From Gammaproteobacteria bacterium (lineage in GTDB: Bacteria; Pseudomonadota; Gammaproteobacteria; Steroidobacterales; Rariloculaceae), in assembly GCA_022825505.1 (NCBI GenBank), contig JAJDWR010000067.1, positions 62,001-126,000 on the forward strand: a DNA stretch of 64,000 bases, read 5' to 3'. Under the pieces are notes generated by a model. It was given only the letters and a program-made list of their open reading frames with translations. It was not told the origin of the DNA and ran no database searches. Made by a program: the position numbers and the translations under genes. Shown piece by piece: positions 1-8,071 of the stretch (its first letter is position 1; each line of letters opens with the position of its first letter).

Positions 1-876
1 GTCGCGCCCGGACTCGCTCTCGTGTGCCAGGCCAAACAGGTAACTCAGCGCAAACGCGGTCAGCGGCATGCGGTGATAAGGGCGGTGCATGAACACCGCA
101 CCCAGCCCGTGATAGTACTCGGGAGGACTCACGTGCAGCCTCCGCTGCATGTCCGCAAGCGCGTGCAAGGTCTCGTCAAGGTAACAGGTGGTGGAGTACT
201 TGCCGTTGAACACCGGCAGGTCCTGAAAATGCCGGTTGAGCTGGTTGCGGATGAGGTTGCGCAGCACGGGCTTGCGAAAGTCCACTGCCCGGTAAGAGGA
301 GGCACTGCCGATGCAGCGCAGGTTCACTTCCAGCAACTTCGGATCCCGCTCCAGCAGAATGGCCACCGCGCCGGCTCCCTGAGTGGGCTCCCCGGAACTG
401 CCCCGGGCATACTCGGCTATGTCTGCGCTGATGACGATAGCGCAGCGGTCATTCTCCGCCAGCGCGAGATATCTGAGTGCGTACTTCAGCGCGTATACCG
501 CACCGAGGCAGGCGTGCTTGATCTCGGGCACTTCGCAGTAGCGGTTCACGGGGGGCAGGCCCCGGGCCTTCAGCCCGTCGTCCAGCATGCCCTTGATGAT
601 GACGGCACCGGCGGAATTGTCGGTGCTGGATTCGGTGCCCAGCCCGAGAAAGCCGATCCTGTCAGGGTCGACTCCGTACTGCTCGATCAGGCGCATGGCG
701 GCTGTGCCGGCCATGGTGTAGACGCTCTGGCGCGGACCGCGCATCCGAAAGCTGTTCCCTACCACGGCGCGGGTCTTGTCCCAGGGCGCCCCGGTCCACC
801 CGCACCAGTCCTTCAGGCTCACTCGATAGGGGGGCACATAGGCAGCGAATCCGCTGATCCCGACATCTCTGTTCAT
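1..876 (-). CDS. Hydroxymethylglutaryl-CoA synthase-like protein (C-terminus cut by window edge)
   Basis: The 292 visible residues open with MNRDVGISGFAAYVPPYRVS and match the N-terminal half of the thiolase-fold HMG-CoA synthase family, which condenses acetyl-CoA with acetoacetyl-CoA. In the family the catalytic pair is a Glu in a TES motif and a Cys in an EACY-type motif. Here these are TESSTDNS (Glu82) and HACLGAVYAL (Cys123), so the active site looks intact. The ATG at 876 has GGAG upstream. The frame stays open to base 1, so the C-terminus lies outside the window. It is divergent from the small gene at 1166. A role in mevalonate synthesis is inferred; a ketoacyl synthase III-like activity is possible. 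Confidence 0.8.
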   Translation of the reverse strand, partial: MNRDVGISGFAAYVPPYRVSLKDWCGWTGAPWDKTRAVVGNSFRMRGPRQSVYTMAGTAAMRLIEQYGVDPDRIGFLGLGTESSTDNSAGAVIIKGMLDDGLKARGLPPVNRYCEVPEIKHACLGAVYALKYALRYLALAENDRCAIVISADIAEYARGSSGEPTQGAGAVAILLERDPKLLEVNLRCIGSASSYRAVDFRKPVLRNLIRNQLNRHFQDLPVFNGKYSTTCYLDETLHALADMQRRLHVSPPEYYHGLGAVFMHRPYHRMPLTAFALSYLFGLAHESESGRD

Positions 877-1165
877 TTGGAACTCCTGATCCGATTCTCC
901 AGTCGGGGCAGATTCACTTTAGCGCGTCCCACGGACCGGGACCAATACCGATTTCCTTCAGACCCGATAAGATTATCCAATGTTGAAGGCGCCGAAATCC
1001 CGCAGGTGCTGTTGCACTTCGCCCGTCGTCAGCGACCTGACCGTTGCAACCTGCCATTATATGCAATGGTCCGGGCGCCAGCCTGCGTCGCCGTCCGCTC
1101 CGGTTCAAAAGTTGGGTGGCGTGCTGTAAATTCCAAGTGGCTTGAATCTGGCGCATATTGCTGAC
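877..1165. other. Divergent intergenic region, nothing decisive
   Basis: These 289 bases separate two divergent starts and must hold both promoters. Short AT-rich stretches occur near 960-980 and 1055-1065. I found no clear inverted repeat or consensus promoter, and the short open frames here have no recognisable protein features. Confidence 0.4.
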
Positions 1166-1540
1166 ATGAAATTGAGAATTCTTGGAAACTCCGTACGGCT
1201 CCGCGTGTCCCTGGCGGAGATGACGCAGATCCGCTCAAAGGGAGTGGTTCGGCAGCACGTGGCATTCGGCCCCGGGAGGCGGCTGACCTATGAGCTGCGG
1301 ACCGTCGACGACGGTCGGGTGGGTGCCAGCTACGACGATGAGCACATTCGGGTGACGCTGCCGCGTGCGGTGGCGGAGCGCTGGCAGGAGCCTGACGAAG
1401 TGTCGATCAGAGGTGAACAGGAGTTGCCGGGCGGCGAACGCCTCAAGATCCTGGTGGAGAAGGATTTCCAGTGCCTTGTCCCGCGGGAAGACGAGGATCA
1501 GTCCGGGCTGTTTCCGAATCCGCAACAGCCCGAATCGTGA
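1166..1540 (+). CDS. Small conserved protein, DUF7009-like
   Basis: A 124-residue soluble protein beginning MKLRILGNSVRLRVS, a start I associate with the DUF7009 family of unknown function. That assignment is from memory of the family's N-terminus. The ATG at 1166 is preferred over a TTG at 1142 because the recognisable domain begins there. The rest alternates short beta-like segments with charged loops and ends in a Pro/Gln-rich tail. It has no signal peptide, membrane segment or cysteine motif. It is divergent from the HMG-CoA synthase-like gene and 231 bp upstream of the formate dehydrogenase operon. No function can be inferred. Confidence 0.65.
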   Translation: MKLRILGNSVRLRVSLAEMTQIRSKGVVRQHVAFGPGRRLTYELRTVDDGRVGASYDDEHIRVTLPRAVAERWQEPDEVSIRGEQELPGGERLKILVEKDFQCLVPREDEDQSGLFPNPQQPES

Positions 1541-1735
1541 GGAGGATGCCGGGCGGAACACGCCGGCCAGCGACAAACGCCGGTTCCTGGGCGGATTGCC
1601 GGCGTTGCAGGTTCCTGCCGACAGCAGAGGAGCTGTACGCAACGCGGGCCGCCACTGTCGCCGACGAAAGACAAAGAGTCGTAAACAAGTGTGTACTCCC
1701 AAGCTGACCAACTGCCCGACAAATGGTCGCTCAGG

Positions 1736-1757
1736 TAAAATGACCGACTGGTCATTT
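1736..1757 (+). promoter_or_regulatory. -10 element overlapped by a palindromic operator candidate upstream of fdsG
   Basis: TAAAAT at 1736-1741 resembles a sigma-70 -10 box, but no good -35 is visible. An inverted repeat overlaps it: AAATGACC (1738-1745), spacer GACT, GGTCATTT (1750-1757), with perfect 8-bp arms. Further TGACC (1705-1709) and TGGTC (1724-1728) half-sites lie just upstream. It ends 14 bases before the fdsG start. The geometry suits a dimeric repressor such as a TetR- or GntR-type protein, but no regulator gene is adjacent. Confidence 0.5.
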
Positions 1758-1771
1758 CCCCGGAGAAGCTG

Positions 1772-2254
1772 TTGAGCACGCAGGATTCCGGCAACGGCAC
1801 CGACGCTTCCGACGCGCTGGTCCGCGAGATCGCCGCTCGCCACGTCGCCCGCCCCGGGGGGCTGCTGCCGGCGCTGCACGCTGTGCAGGACGAACTCGGC
1901 TACGTTCCGCCGGAGGCCGTGCCCACCCTGGCCGAGGTGTTCAATTTTTCCCGTGCCGAGGTGCATGGGGTCATCAGCTTCTACCACCTGTTCAGGACCA
2001 CGCCGCCGGGCCGAAAAACGCTGTACCTGTGCCGGGCCGAGGCCTGTCAGGCCATGGGCGCACGGGCGCTGGAAGAGCACACCAGGGCGCGGCTGGGTAT
2101 CGGCTTCCATGAAACCACCGCCGACAAGAGGTTCAGCCTGGAACCGATCTATTGCCTGGGCAACTGCGCCTGTTCGCCGGCGATCATGATCGATGACTTC
2201 GTGTACGGGTGCGTGACACCGAATCGGCTCGACGCACTGCTGGAAGAGGGCTGA
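1772..2254 (+). CDS. fdsG: NAD-dependent formate dehydrogenase gamma subunit
   Basis: This 160-residue protein is a thioredoxin-like [2Fe-2S] subunit of the NuoE/HoxE/FdsG family. The four cluster ligands are visible as LYLCRAEAC and YCLGNCAC, in the usual spacing. It passes electrons between the alpha subunit and the FMN/NAD subunit of a soluble cytoplasmic formate dehydrogenase. FdsG is chosen over NuoE because fdsB, fdsA-like genes, fdhD and fdsD follow. The start is a TTG at 1772 with GGAGA nine bases upstream; no ATG is available before the conserved region. The gene ends three bases before fdsB. Confidence 0.9.
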   Translation: MSTQDSGNGTDASDALVREIAARHVARPGGLLPALHAVQDELGYVPPEAVPTLAEVFNFSRAEVHGVISFYHLFRTTPPGRKTLYLCRAEACQAMGARALEEHTRARLGIGFHETTADKRFSLEPIYCLGNCACSPAIMIDDFVYGCVTPNRLDALLEEG

Positions 2255-2257
2255 GGG

Positions 2258-3835
2258 ATGCCGTCGGCGGAAAACCCGGGAATGCCGGAGGTCGCATGCA
2301 AGGTTTTCGTTCCGCGCGATACCACGGCACGGTCCATGGGGGCCGACGACGTGGCAGCCGCGATTGCGGTGGAGGCCGCCCGGCGAGGCGAATCAGTCAC
2401 CGTGGTGCGCAACGGTTCCCGCGGGCTCTACTGGCTGGAACCGATGATCGAGGTCGCGTCCGGCGGCGTGCGCCACGCTTACGGGCCTGTGCAGGGCTCC
2501 GACGTTCCGTCTCTCTTCGACGCCGGGTTCCTCGCCGCGGGCGAGCATGGGCTGGGACTGGGGCCCACCGAGGAGATTCCCTACCTGGCCCGGCAGTCGC
2601 GGCTGACATTCGCCCGGGTGGGCATCACGGATCCGCTGTTGCTGGAAGATTACCGCGCCCTCGGCGGATACGAGGGGCTGGCAAAGGCGATTCGCCTGTC
2701 TCGCGAGGAAATCGTGGACATCGTCACCGAATCCGGCCTGAGAGGCCGCGGCGGCGCTGCTTTTCCCACCGGGATCAAGTGGCGTACGGTGTTGAATGCC
2801 GAGGGGTCGCAGAAGTACGTCACCTGCAACGCGGACGAGGGCGATTCCGGCACTTTTGCCGACCGAATGGTCATGGAAAGCGATCCCTTCGTGGTGATCG
2901 AGGGCATGACCATCGCCGGACTGGCGGTAGGCGCGACCATGGGCTATATCTACCTGCGCGCCGAATACCCGCTGGCGATCCGGATCATGAACGAGGCCAT
3001 CGAGATCGCGGAAGCGGCGGGCTTGCTGGGCGACGACGTCATGGACAGCGGCCAGGCCTTTCACCTGGAAGTTCGCGAAGCTGCCGGCGCCTACATCTGT
3101 GGCGAAGAGACCTCCATGCTGGAGAGCCTCGAAGGCAAGCGCGGCATGATCCGCTACCGGCCGCCTCTGCCGGCGATCAAGGGCCTGTTCGGAGCGCCTA
3201 CCATCGTGAACAACGTGATTACGCTGGCGTCCGTGCCGATCATTCTGGCCGAAGGTGCCGAATACTACCGGGATTACGGCACGGGGCGTTCAAGAGGGAC
3301 GCTGACCGTACAACTGGCGGGCAACATCAAGCGGGGAGGTCTCGTGGAGATCGGTTTCGGCCGGCCCCTGCGCGAGCTGCTGGAGGACTTCGGCGGCGGC
3401 ACGGCCACCGGCCGGCCGATCCGGGCGGTGCAGGCGGGCGGTCCGCTGGGCGCCTACATCCATCCGTCGCAGTTCGATGCGCCGCTGGACTACGAAGCGT
3501 TTGCGGAGTTCGGCGGCATGATCGGCCACGGCGGCCTGGTGGTCTTCGACGATACCGTGGACATGGGCGAACAGGCCCGATTCGCCATGGAGTTCTGCGC
3601 CATCGAGTCCTGCGGAAAGTGCACGCCCTGCCGGATCGGCGCCGTGCGCGGTGTGGAAGTCATCGACCGGATCCTCAGCGGTGTCGATGAATCAGACAAC
3701 CTGCTGTTGTTAAGGGACCTCTGCGATACGATGGTCGCCGGTTCCCTGTGCGCGCTGGGCGGGATGGCCCCGTTCCCTGTCATCAGCGTTCTGGATCACT
3801 TTTCCGAGGACCTGCGGGCACGGAAAATCCAATGA
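2258..3835 (+). CDS. fdsB: NAD-dependent formate dehydrogenase beta subunit
   Basis: This 525-residue protein is the NuoF-like FMN/NAD-binding subunit. An N-terminal thioredoxin-like region without cluster cysteines is followed by the glycine-rich FMN/NAD region (RGRGGAAFPTGIKW). The C-terminal [4Fe-4S] site is ESCGKCTPCRIG plus a distal cysteine in SLCALGG. It transfers electrons from the Fe-S chain to NAD+. Length and domain order fit FdsB/HoxF-type subunits. It starts three bases after fdsG, and its stop overlaps the next start in an ATGA, which indicates translational coupling. Confidence 0.93.
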   Translation: MPSAENPGMPEVACKVFVPRDTTARSMGADDVAAAIAVEAARRGESVTVVRNGSRGLYWLEPMIEVASGGVRHAYGPVQGSDVPSLFDAGFLAAGEHGLGLGPTEEIPYLARQSRLTFARVGITDPLLLEDYRALGGYEGLAKAIRLSREEIVDIVTESGLRGRGGAAFPTGIKWRTVLNAEGSQKYVTCNADEGDSGTFADRMVMESDPFVVIEGMTIAGLAVGATMGYIYLRAEYPLAIRIMNEAIEIAEAAGLLGDDVMDSGQAFHLEVREAAGAYICGEETSMLESLEGKRGMIRYRPPLPAIKGLFGAPTIVNNVITLASVPIILAEGAEYYRDYGTGRSRGTLTVQLAGNIKRGGLVEIGFGRPLRELLEDFGGGTATGRPIRAVQAGGPLGAYIHPSQFDAPLDYEAFAEFGGMIGHGGLVVFDDTVDMGEQARFAMEFCAIESCGKCTPCRIGAVRGVEVIDRILSGVDESDNLLLLRDLCDTMVAGSLCALGGMAPFPVISVLDHFSEDLRARKIQ

Positions 3836-4983
3836 CGCGCGCACTCAATCGCTGCTACAACATTGCAAAGCTGCGGGAGCGGGCGGCGAAGCGGCTTCCG
3901 GCGCCGATGTTCCACTACATCGATGGTGCGGCCGGCGACGAATGGACGATGCGGCAGAATACCGGTGCGTTCGATCGCTGGGAACTGGTGCCGCGGTTTC
4001 TGGTGGATGTCAGCGAAATCGACCTTTCCACAACGGTATTCGGCCAGACAATCAGCATGCCGCTGTTCTGTGCGCCCACGGCGATGTCACGGCTGTTTCA
4101 TCACGAGGGCGAGTATGCCGTGGCCCATGCCGCTGAGCGTGCACGGACGATGTACTCGCTGTCGTCCATTTCCACGGTCAGTATCGAGGAAGCTGCCGAG
4201 GCGACCTCGGGGCCGAAGCTGTTCCAGGTCTACGTTTTCAAGGACCGGGGGCTGAATCGCGAGTTCATCGCACGCTGCAAGGCGTCCGGATATGACGCAC
4301 TGGCATTGACGGTGGACGTTCCCGTGGCCGGCAACCGGGAGCGCGACCTGGTGACGGGAATGACCATTCCGCCCAGACTGACCCTGGCCAGCCTCTGGAG
4401 TTTTGCCATGCATCCGCGCTGGGTGTGGAACTACTACACCCACCCGCCCATCGAACTGGCCAGCGTCAAGGACCGCATCAAGGGCGATGTCACGACGCTG
4501 GTCAGTTTCTTCAATGACGAACTTGACCGCACGGTGAGCTGGGATGACGCGGCCTGGATGATCGAGGAATGGGGCGGTCCGTTCGCGATCAAGGGTGTGC
4601 TTTCGGTTGAGGACGCCGTGCGGGCGGCCGAAGTGGGGGCCAGTGCAGTGATCATCTCGAATCATGGCGGCCGCCAGCTCGATACGGCTCCGGCGCCCAT
4701 CGAGGTGCTGCCGGAGATCGTGGAGGCTGTGGGCGATCGAATGGAAATCATTCTCGAGGGCGGCGTGCGGCGTGGCGTGCACGTGCTGAAGGCGCTGGCG
4801 CTGGGGGCGACCGCATGCTCGATGGGGCGTCCGTACCTGTTCGGCCTGGGTGCTGGGGGCGAGGCCGGAGTCGACCGGGCGCTGGAAATTCTTCGCACCG
4901 ACATCGAGCGGGACATGCGCCTGGTCGGTTGCCGCAACGTGGGCGAGGTCACGCCGAGCCGGATTCGGCGTGTCGAGCGTTGA
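3832..4983 (+). CDS. FMN-dependent alpha-hydroxy acid dehydrogenase (LldD/glycolate oxidase family)
   Basis: 383 residues, full length for the FMN-dependent L-2-hydroxyacid dehydrogenase/oxidase family, which oxidises L-lactate, glycolate or mandelate to the 2-oxo acid. The signature SNHGGRQLD holds the active-site His (residue 278) and the substrate-binding Arg, and EGGVRRG forms part of the FMN phosphate site. The start is fixed by the ATGA overlap with fdsB. Its stop overlaps the fdhD start, so it is firmly inside the formate dehydrogenase operon, where it is not normally found. The substrate cannot be told from sequence. A link to the downstream aminotransferase is plausible, for example glycolate to glyoxylate to glycine. 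Confidence 0.88.
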   Translation: MTRALNRCYNIAKLRERAAKRLPAPMFHYIDGAAGDEWTMRQNTGAFDRWELVPRFLVDVSEIDLSTTVFGQTISMPLFCAPTAMSRLFHHEGEYAVAHAAERARTMYSLSSISTVSIEEAAEATSGPKLFQVYVFKDRGLNREFIARCKASGYDALALTVDVPVAGNRERDLVTGMTIPPRLTLASLWSFAMHPRWVWNYYTHPPIELASVKDRIKGDVTTLVSFFNDELDRTVSWDDAAWMIEEWGGPFAIKGVLSVEDAVRAAEVGASAVIISNHGGRQLDTAPAPIEVLPEIVEAVGDRMEIILEGGVRRGVHVLKALALGATACSMGRPYLFGLGAGGEAGVDRALEILRTDIERDMRLVGCRNVGEVTPSRIRRVER

Positions 4984-5858
4984 GCATCGAAGAGGTTACC
5001 GCGCTGAAGAGCGTCAAGCGACTGAAGGTCCAGCGGTTCCGCGCGCATGCGGGCGTCCGTGGCGATCTTGTCGTCCGCGACGATGCGGTCGCGACAGAGG
5101 AACCTCTGGAAATCCGCTTGGCGTACACCCGCCCCGACGGTCTGCGCGCGCAGCAGAGCATCTCCATCACGATGCGTACGCCGGGCAATGACGGCGAACT
5201 GGCTGCCGGATTCCTGCTGACCGAGGGCATCATCGCCGACGCGGCCCAGATCGACGCCATCGGTCCCTGCGGCCCACCGGCGGCGAACGGTCTGATCAAC
5301 GTCGTGCGAGTGGACCTGGCCGCCGGCGTCGAAATCGACCTCGATCGTCTCAAGCGTCACTTCTACACCTCCTCAAGTTGCGGCGTTTGCGGCAAGGCAT
5401 CGCTCGAAGCGGTTGCCGTCCAGGGCCGCTACGATCTACACGGGGCCGCGCTGCGTGTCCGTGCCGAAGCGTTGGGCACACTGCCGGAGAGGTTACGCGC
5501 GCAGCAAAGCGTCTTCGAGCGCACCGGCGGATTGCACGCGTCGGGGTTGTTTGACGCCGAGGGCCGCATCGAAGCCATCCGCGAGGACGTGGGCCGCCAC
5601 AACGCGCTGGACAAGCTCATCGGGCAGGCACTGCTCAAGAATGAACTTCCGTTGGGCGGGTGTGGCGTCGCGGTCAGCGGCCGGGCCAGCTTCGAACTCA
5701 TGCAGAAAGCCATGATGGCGGGAGTTCCGATGCTGGCCGCCGTCGGCGCTCCGTCGTCGCTGGCGGTGGAGCTCGCGGAGGAATTCGGCATGACCCTCGT
5801 GGGTTTTCTCAAGCCTGACCGATTCAACGTCTATACGCGTCCGGACCGGATAGGGTGA
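4980..5858 (+). CDS. fdhD: Formate dehydrogenase accessory sulfurtransferase FdhD
   Basis: A 292-residue FdhD, the accessory protein that moves sulfur from a cysteine desulfurase to the molybdenum cofactor of formate dehydrogenases. The hallmark cysteine pair is in SSCGVCGK (about residues 130-137). GRHNALDK and SGRASFELMQK are also typical. The start is taken as TTG 4980 in a TTGA overlap with the preceding stop, since no in-frame ATG precedes the conserved region. It supports molybdenum-cofactor activity of the alpha subunit encoded downstream. Confidence 0.92.
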   Translation: MSIEEVTALKSVKRLKVQRFRAHAGVRGDLVVRDDAVATEEPLEIRLAYTRPDGLRAQQSISITMRTPGNDGELAAGFLLTEGIIADAAQIDAIGPCGPPAANGLINVVRVDLAAGVEIDLDRLKRHFYTSSSCGVCGKASLEAVAVQGRYDLHGAALRVRAEALGTLPERLRAQQSVFERTGGLHASGLFDAEGRIEAIREDVGRHNALDKLIGQALLKNELPLGGCGVAVSGRASFELMQKAMMAGVPMLAAVGAPSSLAVELAEEFGMTLVGFLKPDRFNVYTRPDRIG

Positions 5859-5927
5859 AACCGGGCACGAATCGGGAACTTCGGGATACTTGTTGACTCC
5901 GCGCTGTCCAAGGAGTAGAAGCCCCGC

Positions 5928-7241
<1,314 letters not shown>

Positions 7242-7354
7242 GCGTTCAGAAAGCGACGCTTAACTCAGCGCTTGCGTTCTGCGTGCTCTCCCTGGCCGGC
7301 GCGACATTGTAAGATACCGGAGCGGATTTCGGCATGAAGACCGGGAGGAATCGC

Positions 7355-8071
7355 ATGTGGACTGAGGTTCGGGGCCTGCGCGACGACATTGATTACGGTA
7401 CGCCGCCGCGCGACGGCGAACCGGTGCCGGTCACTGTCGACGGGGTCGGTGTGACCGTTCCCGAAGGCAGTTCCGTCATGCTCGCGGCAGCCGAGGCAGG
7501 GTGCCCGGTACCGAAACTCTGCGCAACAGACACGCTCGAATCCTTCGGCAGTTGCCGCGTTTGTCTGGTCGAGATCGAGGGGCAGCGCGGCTATCCGGCA
7601 AGCTGTACTACCCTGGTCGCGCCTGACATGGTCGTTACGACGCAGTCGAAAAAACTGACGAAACTGCGCAAGGGCGTCATGGAGCTTTATCTGTCCGATT
7701 TTCCCGAGTCGGAGATTCCGGGCGGCTGGAGCGAGTTTCACGAGACATTGGAGGCGATCGGCCTGAACGGACACCGCTACGGCGAGGGCCGGAACCATTT
7801 CGATCTACGCGTCGACGACTCCAATCCCTACTTCCTGTTCGACCCCGCGAAATGCATTGTCTGCAGCCGCTGTGTCAGAGCCTGCGAGGAAATCCAGGGC
7901 ACCTTCGCCCTCACGATCCAGGCGCGCGGATTCGAATCGAAGGTTGCGGCGAGCCAGGACGAAACCTTCATGGAGTCCGAGTGCGTCAGTTGCGGTGCCT
8001 GCGTCCAGGCCTGCCCCAGTCACGCGCTCGTCGAAAAGAGCCTGTTTCCAGGAGGATACGAACGTGCCTAA
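7355..8071 (+). CDS. Formate dehydrogenase alpha subunit, separate N-terminal Fe-S part
   Basis: 238 residues corresponding to the N-terminal Fe-S region of FdsA (NuoG-like). A [2Fe-2S] site has Cys56, 67, 70 and 84 in C-x10-C-x2-C-x13-C spacing. Two [4Fe-4S] sites are Cys167/170/173/177 and Cys210/213/216/220. Between them, at about residues 114-133, FdsA and NuoG normally carry a His-plus-three-Cys cluster motif. Here the segment reads SDFPESEIPGGWSEFHETLE, with no cysteine. ATG 7355 is preferred to ATG 7334 because GGGAGG (7343-7348) sits six bases before it. The stop overlaps the start of the catalytic gene by 8 bp. Usual FdsA is one chain of roughly 950 residues. Confidence 0.88.
   Translation: MWTEVRGLRDDIDYGTPPRDGEPVPVTVDGVGVTVPEGSSVMLAAAEAGCPVPKLCATDTLESFGSCRVCLVEIEGQRGYPASCTTLVAPDMVVTTQSKKLTKLRKGVMELYLSDFPESEIPGGWSEFHETLEAIGLNGHRYGEGRNHFDLRVDDSNPYFLFDPAKCIVCSRCVRACEEIQGTFALTIQARGFESKVAASQDETFMESECVSCGACVQACPSHALVEKSLFPGGYERA
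8050..8066 (+). promoter_or_regulatory. Strong ribosome binding site inside fdsA N-part, start of catalytic gene
   Basis: AGGAGG at 8050-8055 lies eight bases before GTG 8064. It is inside the end of the upstream reading frame, which stops at 8071. This deliberate-looking signal shows that the split of the alpha subunit is a real two-gene arrangement rather than a sequencing frameshift. Confidence 0.8.
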
